DNA of 64,000 bases from NCBI GenBank assembly GCA_905221605.1, contig CAJNDS010002827.1:87235-151234 (forward strand), written 5' to 3'. Both the position numbers and the translations under genes were made by a program. Shown in pieces: positions 1-12,407 of the stretch. The notes beneath the pieces were generated by a model, which was not told the DNA's origin, made no database searches, and worked only from the letters and a program-made list of their open reading frames with translations. The DNA comes from Symbiodinium natans. Its lineage: Eukaryota > Sar > Dinophyceae > Suessiales > Symbiodiniaceae. Numbering within the stretch: position 1 is the stretch's first letter; the number at the start of each line of letters is the position of its first letter.

Positions 1-848
1 ACTTTGGGAGCTGCCTGGCCGTGGGCCAACTTGTCCTCCCTATGTCATGCAGGTGCCCACTTTGCTGGGTCTACCGGGGGACCGCGCAGAGCCTCGCCGG
101 CCTGCAGGGAGCCAAAGTCAGCTCTGAACTCGTCAGGTTTGGCTGCTCTCTTTCTTTGTTTGGATTCAACAATATTCACGGTTTAGGCTACCAAGCTGAG
201 AATTCCAGGAAAATTCTGAGCCCTGCTCCATTGTGACTGAATTCAGATCAAAGTTACGCTTAAGCAACAGAGAAAGCTCATGACAACTTTTCAATCCCTC
301 ATCGAAGTCGACGGGTAGTCCAATGTCCACGCGTCCCTGCAGGCTCCAGCCCGAAGAGCGAAGGCACGTCACCGCAGGCACAAGGAGTCAAGGATGGTAA
401 AAGATGGTAAGGCATGGCAAAGAATTTGTGATTGATAGTCAAGGACGGCAAAGGGCAAAGCATCCCCCAAAGTCGCAGAGGTCGCTTGCTACAAGCCTAC
501 TCATGGCTCATCCAATCGGTTCTGAAGTCTCTGACTACCATGTAGCTCGGGAAGGACGATAGATAACCCACCGCGCAAGTTAGAACCGTCTCCCCGAGAC
601 TTGCCAAGCCCATCAAGCAACCAGCTTCTTCATCCGGCCCGGACGCTTGGTAAACCGGAAGAAGGTCTCCCCTCACCCCCCTCGCTTGTTCGCCAATGAT
701 GCATTCTGCCCACTGCCCCCTTGGACTCTCATCTGGTCATCGGCATGCTTTCGTGTTTGGGTCCACAGCTCTTCCGCTGATGCGGAGCACTGCAGAGCTA
801 CAGCAACGTTAGGGCAGTGGGTCTGAAGGCCTCCGGACCCTGAATGAC
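1..848. other. 3' flank of the CDC14-like gene, no exon recognised
   Basis: This is downstream of the last recognisable phosphatase exon on the minus strand. CDC14 proteins continue after the catalytic core with a poorly conserved tail, so one or more tail exons and the stop codon probably lie here, but I cannot place them. Short open frames on both strands show no motif. A few AAGGATGGTAAAAGATGGTAAGG-like short repeats occur near 391-415. Confidence 0.3.
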
Positions 849-3800
849 CCAGCCTGCCACATGTCCTGCTGCATATCGCACAGGAACTGTTGTTGAGGCC
901 CCAGGATACTGCCAGGCCGACATATCCGGTTCCACCTCAATGGAGAAGCGGTAACAATCAAGATCACGTGATCGGATGGGCTCGAAGATCTGCAAGCTAA
1001 GTGGTGTGTCGCAGTGCCTATAGCCTTCATGGGTCACTGAGGAAAATAAAATGGATGCAATATGGCTCAATATGGCGCACTCTTCTCAATGCCATATCTT
1101 GAGCCGCCAGGCCCGATCCAGGCTCGTGCCGGCCAGCGGAAATGTTTCATGGCCTTAGTGCAAGAAACACAACCTTCAGCTGGGAAGACAATGCAACGCA
1201 CAGCGTGTTTCCTAGCCTTAGCTTCTTTCCGCAGTGGTTCATGGAACTGACAGAGCCCGAGGCATAGAGGCCTATCAAGGTGCCTGTGCGCCCCAAGCCG
1301 GCCTGGACACTCTCAAGAGAAGCACCGCACAGATGTACGTGTAATGTGACCAGCCTTGCAGTGAACAGCCACCGCACTTGGCTCGTTCTCCACGATGTAG
1401 AGGAATTTTGAAATGATCTGAGCCGCTACACTGAGCAGCTAGACACTCCCGAACCCCCTCCCCCACCCCCCCGGTGTCCAAATACAAGTGGCCGAGTTGC
1501 CAGGATCTGTTGGCCGAACTTCTTTGAACAAGGGTTTGGAGAAAGCCCTGCCCCCCCAGCCTCCCTGTCCGGACAGCTTCCATCAAGGAAATAGAGATCC
1601 ACGTGCTTGAGGCCATGGTCGACAAAACGCCGTCGGTCATACCTGTGAGACCGAGGGGATCACGGCGAGGCCCAGTGCGAACCGCTGTTTTATGAGTCCG
1701 TATAGCGGCTTAGCACAAACGCTTTGGAACGAGCCTCTTTGTGGCAACTTGGGGCCGTTCCTACTCACGACTCTGGAGCGCGACGACGTGGCCTGATTGT
1801 CGAATCTGGGACCTCCCTGATTCCTGTTTTGCCCACTGGGCGAGTGGGCCTCTCTTTGGTTGGCAACAAGCCCCCAAGGACCCCACCCAAGCTTCACATG
1901 CCAACAAGCGCATGAGCTCAGACAACTTCGGAGCTGAAGGATTTTCAGCCTGCTGACACCGCAAGCTTTTTCTGCTCTCAAGTTAAAAACAAACAAGCCT
2001 TCAGGGGTCCACCAGCAAGCCTATATGTCCCCTATTTACTCTCCTAATTCAAGGTTTAGGTATCCGGCACCAATAGGGTAGCATCAGACATTCAGGTACA
2101 AGCGGGTCCAACAGCCGACGCTGGCAAGAAGCAAGCGCGACACTGCGCCATACTGCGCCCATGCACCAGGGTGGACACTGCGAGGCTCGCTGGCAGAACA
2201 CGCAGCCAACGCTTTGCGCGCGCACACCCCTGGAACGTACCCCCAAAAACCTGCATGAAAAGCGCACTAACAGTACCATAAGCTTACGATTCTATTTTGC
2301 TACATGGTCCTGAGCTGCATTAAAGCACATCAAAAACAGAAACTCGCAACTTACCACCAACCACGCTGACAGCTTTCCACAGAACCACGCAACCACAACG
2401 CCATCACACGCTACTTTTGAAAGAAATGCCCCGAAAATCTGAGGGCCTCGAACCCCCCCACCCCGCCCTCGGACCGCAGCCCTGAGCCCTGGCACCCTGA
2501 AACAACACCCCGGTCACCCCCCTCCCCTGGCCGTCTTCCAGGCCCCTCGGATCTTAGTTTAGAAGCCCTACAATGGGGATCTTTGAACATACCCCAAATT
2601 TCTAAGTCAAAAGCAGCTAACAATATTCACAATGCACTTTGATATAGATTTAAATAAGATTGGGCACGCCCTCAATGAAGCCCTAAGCAAAGCCTTCACC
2701 CAAAACACAAAGGTGTGTGTGGCTGACAATACCTCTGGAACCATAAACCCCATTCTGAGTACCTGCATCACGAACATGCTCAGAAATAACCTCCCGGTCT
2801 AGGGCACGCCGTGAGATTTCAATGTCATTGTAGCATATTTTATTGCTTGGGGCGCGGGGTATGTTCCAGAGGTATGTTTCCAAGCGATTGAACACACAGA
2901 GCTCTGAGACCTTAGGCCCTCGCAAAGGGTTATCAGCTCAGTTCGTCAAATTCACTCCTGCACGACCAGCTACTGCTGCAGGAGGGAATCTTGTGAAGAG
3001 CCTCTACTCTGGGATCATATGAAAACTCTTCCAAAAACAAATGCAAATGGAGCCTCTTTTCGCTAGATGTCACTGCATTCGTTTTGTAAGTTCTGCAGCA
3101 GTGAGGGTACAGCTCATCGGGTCAAGGCTTAAGATTCTTTGCCCCGCACGAGGGCTGTATATGGCTGTATCAGATCTTCATAGGGTAAATTAACATACGC
3201 AGGTCTGAGACGTCAAGGAGCTTGAGGGCAGGTAAGGTTTTCTTTTGGGTCAAACTGCCGACTATGGTTTCAAAGCATATCCCAAATAGCAAGTAGCGAA
3301 AGTTATGCCCAAGTTGTTGGCTGGCCGTATTACAAGCAGAGAAACACGTTTGCGCGTGAGTGTACCTGCAACACACCTGCAACTTTTAGCCGTGAGCGTC
3401 GGGTGTTCCAGACAGGCGCACTGCTTCTTGTTCAGCCGCACGACCAAGCCAATGCCCGCATCTCGAAAGATGGGCACATAGTCCTCTGGCTTTTCGCTAT
3501 CAGCTCTTTGCATTTGCACGGCCATATGGCCCACATGACGAAGCATCAAAGAAGTGATCTGGGACAGCTGAGCTGTTGCCAGAGGTGGGCCGATCTTTCC
3601 AGGAAACTTTCATGCGCTCTGAGACCAGCGTGCAACCCAGTCCTCTGGTGTGAAAGCTGGAAACCTTGGAGGAAGGTTAGCACAAGAAAATCAAAAAAGC
3701 CAAAAAGAATCAAGGGTTCCCAGCCCGGCTTCATGTAATGTGAAATGTTGCAGCCGTTGGGCCCATCTGCGTCTGTGGAAGTAGGACTTGGCCCAGCAAA

Positions 3801-6034
3801 GGCCAGGAACTTATCCTCAGGTGCAAGCGCTGAACGTGTTAAAGGAAACGAATCCCAAAAGTCCGAGTGTCTGGAATGATCCAATTCATGTCCCCATTCT
3901 CCACCTGCAATCGGAGATGCGCTGCAGGCTTCAAGCCCATGTCTATGCACATCTGTCTAGTTGGCTGTCTGGTTTTTGCATTGCCGCGCTGCCCCTGCAG
4001 TGCACCTAGCTACCAGCTACGCACAATTCCTCGTAAGCCCGTCGTCGCCGCCAGAGATTTGTCTGTCTGAGGTTGGCGTTGTGAAGAGTGCAATCAACTC
4101 TTGCTTGAAAGAAAAAGAAGTGCCAAGGCAAAAGGTCTCCCCCTATCGTGCGACAAAGTCTCATCCAGAAGTCGCTGGATTTCCCTCAGACCCCTCAACA
4201 ACATCCGGTACTAGAACCAGCAGACCAGGACCTGGTCTCCTTCCCCTTTCCCAACCCGTCCCTTCAACCGAACATTTGTGCAGCCCCCCCCCCTCCCCCT
4301 TTTGAAGGCCCCCCCCCCTCAGACCCTCCCCTCTCCCCGTTGGTGGGATCCTGGGACCCCTTCAAACCACTGTGGTGCCGCGCAAACTTGATCGCACGCT
4401 ACACCCCGCATTGGGCCAGCCGCGAGTCATACGACATCATGTCACACAGAGGCCTTCTCAAAGAACTCGTAGGACTCCACGTCGAAACTCAGTTCGTCGA
4501 AGCGTACACAGATTCACATCAGAATTTTTCGGGTGTTTGCAGGGGCTCTCCTGGTGGCAGCGGCTCATGAGGCTCATCAGATATCATGAACGCACATGTC
4601 GAAAAGCCGACCCGAGGTCCACAAGTTGCTGCCTGGGAGCTGCTTCCAGTCAAACCACCCACACTCGATGGCCTTCTCAAGGCCCTGAGCCGGAGCTGCA
4701 GTGCTCTATGCTCCATCACCCAACATAGAATAAGACTTCAGAAGGCTGTGCATGACTCGAATCAAGCTTTGATGAGCCTTGAGGCAATCCAAGACAGTCA
4801 GGCTATAAGTGCAAATGCCGCCTCGGGACATCTTGCATGTCACAATGTGCACAATATGCAGAATGCAAAGTGCCGAGAGGGATCCCTCGACACGAGGTCC
4901 AAGGAGTCCAAGGCCCAGGCAGGTCGCATCACGATACGGCAGGAAGGGAGGGTAGACAGATTGGAATGGCTTGTACGCCTATTCCAAAGCTCCAAGCGTG
5001 CTCGAGCACCACTTCCACTCTGCTACGGAGGCTCTCAAACTGAATCCTTTCAATATCGGATACTGCAGCACATGCAACTGCGCCTCATCTGCTGTCTTGC
5101 CCAGCACAATGACCTATGTACGTCCAAGCAGGGTGACCGCTCGCAAAGGTCGAACCCGATGAAAAGCAGGGTGGTAGACCCCGGTAGACTTGCGACTGGT
5201 CGTATTATTGTTTTGGTCAAAAGCTGCCTGGAAGGCGCCGATCATCGTGGCGGCGTTGGCGCGCTGCAAGGGGCAAGCGAAAACACCAAGGCAAGCGTCT
5301 ACCCCTCCCGCCCCCTAACCCCTGCAAGACACCCTGTGCCTTTTTGGGATCATGAGAGCAATAGTGGACAATCCGCTTGTCAGCGAGACTGCTGTCTCCG
5401 AGCTTGGCCTTCAGATCTTCAATTAGCAGATTCTTCAAGTAGCAGGCAGTCAGTAGGCACTCAAGGTGAGAAGCTTCATGAGGTTTTGCTGTCTGAATGT
5501 TGAATGCTGTCTCCTGTCCGCACCTCCAGCGCCTTGCAGTATCTCCAAACCATTCCCAAGTTCAGTGGACCTGAGCCACTCATTGAAGCTACGTCCTTGC
5601 TGAAGCTCCCATGCAAACCTCAGAGCAGAGCCAAAGTCAGCGAAAAAGGGTTCATAGATGAACTCTTGATCAATGCTGAAGTAGTGCACCTGCAACGAAA
5701 ACATCGCACACACTTGCAAGGAACTGTCTCCGTGACTGCAGCCGCCCTAGCAGCTTTCGCGTGTTCATGCTCGATTCGTTCTGCAAGCGAAGCTCCATGT
5801 GGCTTCACTCATTTGCCGCCTTCGGATTGGCGCGCGGCGCTGCGTGGAGCGCTGCCCAGTAGAGCCGGTTGGGAAGGATCTCGGAGAGGGAAAACATGAG
5901 AAGCTGCTGCAAACACAACCTACAAAAGCTTACAAAAGCTTACAAAGCTTGTTCAAGGGAGGTGGTTCCCTCAGAAAGGGTGCTAAAATCTCCAGCTGCA
6001 CCTGGATGGCATCGGCCAGATCCCGTTCCGTCAT
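849..6034 (-). CDS. CDC14: CDC14-like dual-specificity protein phosphatase, 20 exons
   Basis: Exons, in transcript order: 6034-6002, 5879-5811, 5689-5632, 5570-5524, 5432-5340, 5263-5228, 5113-5084, 4978-4921, 4821-4778, 4684-4633, 4487-4454, 3904-3872, 3815-3763, 3664-3643, 3483-3422, 1642-1561, 1417-1355, 1302-1264, 1153-1113, 935-849. The frame stays open throughout, except for a one-base ambiguity at the exon 10/11 joint. The product (about 345 residues) follows the CDC14 family: N-terminal DSPn domain (HYFSID, FADFGPLNLG, KRIVHYCSHD, RANAA, YPPFLPYRDA, CTYSLTVLDCL, VENGDMNWIIP, KFLAFAGP), then the catalytic domain (VVRLNKKQYD, DLYFLDGS with the likely acid Asp, CX5R loop HCK|AGLGRTG split by an intron, RICRPGSILGPQQ). 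CDC14 enzymes remove phosphate from CDK-phosphorylated Ser/Thr-Pro sites in mitotic exit, cytokinesis or cilia control. The ATG at 6034 fits but earlier exons are possible, and the C-terminal tail is missing. Thirteen introns start GC, three GA, three GT. All key residues are present. Confidence 0.9.
1643..3421 (-). other. Intron 15 of the CDC14-like gene (1.8 kb)
   Basis: This is by far the longest intron of the gene. It starts with GT and ends in a CAG acceptor, and joins LNKKQ to YDRRRF in frame. Open frames inside it on both strands show no recognisable motif. At 2683-2925 (minus) there is an 80-codon open frame without family resemblance. I see no transposon ends in it. Confidence 0.7.
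4206..4390. repeat. Diverged interspersed-repeat copy D inside CDC14 intron 11
   Basis: The stretch CAGACCAGGACCTGGTCTCC followed by CCTTCCCC, poly-C runs and a GGGACCCC block resembles the left half of the repeat copies at 18.8, 41.4 and 45.9 kb, which share AACAAGCAGACCMGGATC. The right end with CGCGCGCAAGCGTTTACAA is not recognisable, so this copy is truncated or strongly diverged. It lies in the 549-base intron 11 and may explain that intron's larger size. Confidence 0.4.
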
Positions 6035-6569
6035 CAGGCGAAAAAACAAGGGCCCTGCGAGCACCGGTTAGCATGAAATGCATGCAAACTCGGATGTGAA
6101 TGCAGGCTGGATCCACAGCAGCAAGACCACTCAGATCAGCCCTCCGCAACGCTACCTATAGCCTAAGTGGCGCACCCGAATCACTCGAGAGGCATCCGGA
6201 AGCAATTTGAGGTGCAAGTTCCGAACGCCTCGGACCCTAATGCAGAATGCTATTCGGAGCCAAGCGGTTGCACGGCACCACGCAATCAAATGGTCACAAG
6301 AAGACATGCGCTGATCACGTGCCAACACTCTCGCAGTCACAGGATGTAGAGTGTTCAAGCTTCCCATATCACGAGCACGGGGCATACGATGAACAAATGC
6401 ACCCACTATCATTCATGTGCGTTTATCTATATATATATATATCCAAAATTGACTAGCTCAATTCAATAAGTCGACAAAAATGTGTTAAATAAGATATCCA
6501 CTTTGCACTCATCTTAAAAGCGAAGATTCAACTTCGACTGTTCACATGGCGCCATTCTGGACCTTCTGG
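6035..6569. other. Upstream of the CDC14-like gene; AT dinucleotide run
   Basis: No exon is recognised. A short (AT)n run lies at 6425-6442. The stretch should hold the start of the CDC14-like transcript if the ATG at 6034 is the true start. Dinoflagellate promoters lack easily visible elements and none is called. Confidence 0.3.
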
Positions 6570-6629
6570 CAGTGGGGTGAGTGGAGTGGGAGAGTGGGAG
6601 AGTGGGATAGTGGCAGAGTGGGAGGGTGG

Positions 6630-6660
<31 letters not shown>

Positions 6661-6678
6661 GGAGAGCGGGAGGGGGGT
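6570..6678. repeat. GTGGGAGA minisatellite
   Basis: An 8-base unit GTGGGAGA repeats with few changes (GTGGGATA, GTGGCAGA, GCGGGAGA) for about 100 bases. Open frames on the minus strand rich in Leu-Pro-Leu-Ser are products of this repeat, not genes. Confidence 0.9.
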
Positions 6679-6940
6679 GTGTACCAGCCATGAGCTATTA
6701 AACAATTTTCGTGGAGTCGTTTCTGACCCAGCAAGGCAAGCGTCATGTGAGCATCGACCGCAACCAGACACTGTGTAGCCAGAAATTGCACTAAGGGTCA
6801 AAGCTGCCTGCCATCGGGTCACAAACTCGCAGCTTTGCACTGGGACTGTGATTCAGCGATGGATCTTTGAAAGGACGAAACCTTGGTGAGCAGGTTTAAG
6901 ACCAGGCTTGCAAGTTGAAAGGGCCATGGAGCACATGCAA

Positions 6941-7008
6941 GTGGAGGGAGGAAGGGAGGGATGGAGAGGGAGAGGGAGGCAGAGAGAGAGAGAGAGAGCG
7001 AGAGCGCA
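6941..7008. repeat. Purine (GA/GGGA) tract
   Basis: The plus strand is almost only purine for about 65 bases (GGAGGGAGG, GAGAGAGAG, GAGCGAGAGCGC). This is a simple repeat with no coding value. Confidence 0.9.
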
Positions 7009-7470
7009 AAAAAAACAAAAACGAAGTACGAGTACCGCCTGGAAGCAGATTCAACTTGAGCAGTAGTTCAGTAAGATGCTTACTTGGGTGCTACAAAATG
7101 TTTTTGTAACGTCGAAGCCCCATCCACGGCACGATTTTTTGACGCGGCTATTGCCTTGCAGGCCCTAGCTGTTTTGCATGTGTGTTAACGGGCAAGCCAT
7201 GAAAAGGAACCCGTACACTGAGCCATATGTGCATGATGCACAGCTTGAGACTTGAGAACACAACGTGATGTACATGCTGTAGGGAAGCTGGGGCCCTTTG
7301 GGCTGTCTGTCCTCTTGCTGGTGTTTGTGAATGATCTTGATTGATTTTTCACTATGCTAGAATGTAGCTGCATCAGGAACTACAAGTATCAGAAGCGGCG
7401 ACCACGCGTGCGCTGTCTGTATCTGCCCGCTTGTCCGAGTAGCTCTCTTTTGTTCCGGAAAGACCGCCGG

Positions 7471-9362
7471 TCAAGCTGGAGACGCTGATGCAGGTTTCCG
7501 CTTCGGTGCGGGGAGCTTCGGTAGCGGGACCCAAGTCTCAGAAGCATCCTCGTCTTGCCCTCGCTTCGCCTGGCCAAGTCTGCAATCTAGTAATGGTTCT
7601 GCAATGCTGCGGTGGGAATGTGACAGAATAGAGCCTGGAGGCCAGATTGCTCGAATGCTTTCTCCACGGAGCCAACTGCCGACCTTACAGGTTCTTACAG
7701 TATCTCGAAAGCAACACCTGCCGTAGTCGTCGTGGAGAACACGAGCACCCTTCAGGTCCACGTAGGCGCAAGCTTAGACTCGGATGTTGGAGCCAAGATT
7801 CCAGCTCCTGTTGTTTGGTCTCGTCTCTTGATTCTCTTGCGCTGGAAGTCAAAAGTGTTTCTTCATGGCTGTGCCCTCATCTGCCTGAAAACTTCTGGTT
7901 GTGAGCCTCTGCAGGATAGGGACCGGTCCTGTACATTATGTTTTCATGTGCAAGCGTTGTGCAGAATCGGCTGCTGCCACTCTCTCTTGCCGCGGTACTG
8001 CCTCCTGCTTCGCTTGGGAAGTCGAGCGGGTGACCTGCCCCATTGTTTCGCTGATGACTACGCTTCTCGATGTGACGCACACGTTGGGCATTACAAGGCA
8101 CTTCCGAACTCTCTCCTGGAAATGTTGTTCACGCCACTCAAAACATGCGTGCTTGCACTTCTTGCACTCGCAAGTTGAATCATAAGCCGGTGGACCACTG
8201 TTGGGCCGTCGCAGCTGCTGGGTAACTCCATGTCCCTCCTGCACCATGCGAAAAAGTACCATGTTTCCTCGCCTCGGCAGTTCCCCCAACTACAGTATAA
8301 TCCCGCCCTCCCGAGATCAAACCTGTTTCAAAAAGTCTTCAAGACCCAAGGTTGATGTGGACGTCCAGCTAAAGTCGCACTGATTTTAGTGATTCAATCC
8401 ATCACGGATCACAGGGGGTTGAAGGGGGGGGGACAGACTCTCCCGCTATTTGCAACAGTGCGCCACATTGTCAGACCGGGCATTGCATGCTGAGGCGTTG
8501 CAAACGGGACCCGCTTGCTTGCTTGTCTGTCCGACTCTTGGTTGTTTCTTGGCTGGCTTGTTTGCCCATCCGTTGCTTGCTTGCTAACTTGCTGGCTGGT
8601 CCATCCGAGCTTCTGTTGCTTGCTTGCAGTGTTGTCATTCGCAAAACTGAAAAAGGAAAACGATACAGCAACAAAATATGCACAAAATGCTGACCCCTGC
8701 TGCTGCCAATGCCGATGTCAGCCGCGGGTAAATCCAACATCCCCTACCGAGCCACCTGCAACCTAGTCACAAGCCCTCGTCAAAACGCAGCGCTTCGCTT
8801 TCAAACATGCAGCTACTCAGAACTGATCAAACATAAGCGTATTGGCACATCTCCTTGGCTGGGGCTGGTGAGCAATCGAGGCATCCTCGACCTCACATTC
8901 GCTGCTCGAGGAACGAAGCAGCGAATCAAAACCCTGCCAGGCCTGGAAGAAGGCATGGCAGCATGCTCGGCAGGCCAGCCTCGCGAGTCCCACAAGAAAA
9001 ACTTGGTTGGGCGCCCTCATTGTGCAACCGATGTTTTGGTTGGCAAGCTCTGCCCACGACCAGATGATATTGGGTAGCAGATGTTAAAACATTTGCTGAA
9101 AGCAAGTATTCAATGATTCTGAGCGGGCAACCGACACTCCCTCAGCAGAGCTCGTTATTGGGATGTTCGCACGCGTCGGTTGTGGGGTGTCTAAGTTGTA
9201 GCTTTCAGGGCCGTTTCGTGGAGTTCGGACCTTTCCGCGGTGTGCTGCTACACTGCCTTCTCGAAGCTGAAAGATATGAGACAAGCTCACCTGGCTAGTG
9301 ACTGTTCTCTTCTTCACACGCTCCTGCAGTCCTGCAGTTGCTGTAGTAGTTTCAGACACCAT
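7471..9362 (-). other. Candidate minus-strand exon cluster, unknown product
   Basis: Several minus-strand frames read like protein: 8289-7936 holds a Cys-rich piece (CECKKCKHAC, then FEWREQHFQERVRKCL), 7761-7471 contains a hydrophilic piece ending KLPAPKRKPASASPA, and 9362-9084 is a Ser/Thr-rich piece. Frames change between pieces, as expected for short exons, but I could not join them confidently or assign a family. Real genes nearby are on the same strand. Degenerate GCTTGCTT repeats occupy 8495-8640. Confidence 0.25.
8495..8640. repeat. Degenerate GCTTGCTT repeat
   Basis: The motif GCTTGCTT and close variants recurs (8515-8525, 8574-8590, 8615-8628), separated by TGGCTGG and TGTCTGTCC words. 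It is a low-complexity tract and explains the Leu/Cys-rich open frames here. Confidence 0.7.
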
Positions 9363-9837
9363 ACAGGGAGGCTATTTCCTCAGTCCCATACTAAGAGCCA
9401 ATATGGGTGAAGTTCCACGTTGAAAATACTCCAGCCTGTAAGGTCCAAGGTGCATCAGGTCAGAGTCTGTGCACATAAAGCCTTTTCAATTGTGATCTCT
9501 GGCACATTTAGGAGAAGCCTACGAAGAAACAAGGTGTACAGCACGGCATCTTGTTTCAAAGCTTTTCTTCTGTGTTGAGTCGTTAAGGCTCAATGTCGCG
9601 GTATTCTCGCCCAGCCATGGATGAAAAAGCATCTGCGCGAACTCCATCAACTGACCCTGCAATTCAACAGGTGATGAGCCCAACGCCTGGGCAGAAGCAC
9701 ATGTAGTTAGTGATGCTCCATCTTTTGGCGTTGAATGTTTGCAGTTATAAAACTTTTGCTAGGGCTTCGGGATTGCTATTCGGCATATCTCTTCGGGTAC
9801 AGGGTTTTCGAGTCAACATCGCGCTTGAAGTGTGAGG

Positions 9838-9915
9838 CTCCCAGGGGAGAGGGGAGGGGGCGGGGGAAGGGGGGGTGAGAGGGGTGGGGAGGAGGGGGGA
9901 CGGGGACGGAGGGAA
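9838..9915. repeat. G-rich (GGGGAGAGG) tract
   Basis: The plus strand is nearly pure G and A (GGGGAGAGGGGAGGGGGCGGGGG). The stretch could form G-quadruplexes in principle. No coding signal. Confidence 0.9.
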
Positions 9916-10090
9916 GAGCGTGGACTCTCCACGAACAATTGAATTATCAACATCGTTGGACAAAAACAAGACAAACGCCGTCAACCTGAACTGCACTATG
10001 AAAACCAAGTGATCGGCAAGTCTTGTCACAAAATCCCGTCGCTCGTCTCTCTGCGGGAGCTCGCAAACATGTCGAGTCAGAGAGCCGCAG

Positions 10091-10217
10091 GTGCACATTG
10101 GTGCAAGCGCTTCTTCGCGGTTTAGCCGAGACAGAAATCAAAGCTATGCTCGAAAAGGCGGGCCTGGAGCGCATTGGTACGGTGACAATCTGGAAGTCCT
10201 TTGCAGAGAGGCAGTAG
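10091..10217 (+). other. Candidate plus-strand terminal exon
   Basis: After an acceptor-like GAGCCGCAG the plus strand reads about 41 codons with plausible composition (ETEIKAMLEKAGLERIG, IWKSFAERQ) and a TAG stop at 10215-10217. It would be one of very few plus-strand host exons in the window, so it may be chance. No family is recognised and no upstream exon was joined. Confidence 0.25.
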
Positions 10218-12407
10218 TTTCAGATGTACGGCTTCAACACAGAACGTGAGCTTCTTTCTCATCCTGTCTAGTCTAGTAACGGGGATTCGTCCTGTCTTCG
10301 GACTCGTGCCGGATTGAAAAGGAGCCCTGCTGGTGGCGGGCGTCTGTGCTGTATGGTATGACCTCAGGCAGTTTCAAGCCCCATCCGCAGACAGCTTTCG
10401 AAAAGTGACGTGGTGACGTGGAACTGAAGGAGAAGCTCGGACAAGAACTTCTTACTTTTCTTACAGAGAAGCAAAGGGCTGAAGGATCGTCATGAAAGTC
10501 ACGGCGATGTATTGCGATGCTACCAAGCCTTGAGCAGGATTTGCAGGATTTAGTGCCCCAACAATCCATTTTCCATTTCGATCTCGCGAGTGCTCACGAG
10601 AGCAGGAATCCTCAATGGCCCGAGAACAATGCCTGGCTGCATGGCCTTCATGTAAACAGCAGCTTTCTCAATAAAAACGCCTATGATGCAACCAAGCTCC
10701 CGAAACGAATCCTCCAAGAAAAGCGTAGACGCTCAAAACCGCGAACAACAAATATTTACACTGACAAGATTCTCTGTGGGATTTTCTGCAGTTTGGCAGG
10801 GATCCCCGGCCCAGGAGACCAGGGCGGTCAAGCTACAAATAGCATGCATACTCCGCACGACATTCCACAATGGATGATTTTCTGCAGCTACTGCGTACTG
10901 CAAGGTCCCTGGCTCTGGCTGAAGCTTCTCCTCGTCGGTACCGAGCCTTGAGCGGACATCTGACGAAAAGTGGCCTACGTTTGCGCTGAGCAGTCTTAGC
11001 AGACTTAGCTTCGGGCAAAGTAGGAGGCACCCGGGGTAACAACAGGCGGCGGGAGCTTCATTGGCTGCCTCGGCCTAATGAGCTCCAGATGCTCCAGGGC
11101 CGCCTTTAGAAACAAGAAAACTGCCTCTGGGCGACCAACGGGTTGGTGCCCAGCAAGTGTGGGGGAACCTCGTCCTGGCAGTTTACCGTCGACACTGCCC
11201 GGCTGTGTACTTGTTAACTCAGACAAGTGGTAGGCGTGGCCTCGAGTTCAACATGTTTCGATGACTGCTGACAACATCCGCTTGATGCTGAGCCTACCCT
11301 CGGCTTGAGTATTTGCTGGGATGTGCCCTGTCAACCATCGCGTTCGGACTCAAGAAGATATCTTGAGACTTAAGACCTTGTGTTCCTTTGATTGGCTTGT
11401 GACAGAAGGTTTGTGGATCACCATTAGCCATCCATACACCGTAGACACACAAGGCAAACCGAAAGAACAAGTTGCACCAACAGGAAAAATTTCAGGGCTC
11501 TCTGAAGAAGCGCATGGACACTGCCTTGGAAAGACGGCCTCGTCTTCCTCCTCTGCTTCTCCTTCTTGGTCTTCTTCGGCATCAGACCATTCGCCACTTC
11601 GTAAATTGACCTAGGCGCTGCGGGCGCTGGTACGACCCCGGCGTGAGCTTTGAGCAGACACACATAACGGGACAGGACGCAAAGATATATATATATATAT
11701 AATATGTTCAATGCTCGTGCAGAGCTAGACTGGACGCACAGGGCGGCTGCAATGGTGTTTGCTGTGCACAGGGTTTTGAACAAAAAGCACAGCGCTCAAA
11801 CCCGCGCGCACCGAAAGAGTGGTGGATAAACGAGAAATGCATCCCGGCGAGACCCCGAAAAGTAACAAAACACCTAGGGGAAACACAAGCAAAAACAGCT
11901 TTAGCCGTGCAAGCCGGATCGTCCGGCCGAAAAAAAGGAAAGCAGAGACATCAACCCAAGCTCCGCTGAACAACCCTGCGCAATGCTTTCGGTTACAGAA
12001 ATGCGAACTGTCTGAACTGCCAACCAACCCGAACCGAACCGGGCGATATTTAATTGGAGAACTGCTATTGATTCATAATGCTAAAAGGCCTGGTCTGCCC
12101 CTCCGCTGTGACGAAACTGGAGATGCATATTATCCCTCCATGCAGGTTACCGGAGCTTGCGTTTGAGACACCGCGACACGCAACTTGATGCAACTTGTGG
12201 CTGTATGTGAGCTCCCCTTGGCAATCTGAAGATTATTCTGTAATTACTCAGCTGGCAAATTCAAAGCGACGGACATGCCAGGGACTTGGGACGCGGCAGT
12301 GGGCTCCACTGCTTCTTTACCTGGTGGGCGTGCTTCCAGGCCAGGATCCTGGCACGGGTGCAGGAAATATGCATTTTAGCATTTTCATCAGCAAAGGAGC
12401 TGAGTCC
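10218..12407. other. Spacer with weak coding hints
   Basis: There are open frames on both strands, for example plus 10517-10951 and minus 11226-11005, but none has a motif and none can be joined. A short (AT)n run is at 11684-11702. I see no transposon or RNA gene. Confidence 0.3.

Noticed and set aside
4586..5503. A 305-codon plus-strand open frame
   Set aside because: It lies opposite several CDC14 exons, which are proved by family motifs on the minus strand. It has no motif of its own and is an antisense shadow.
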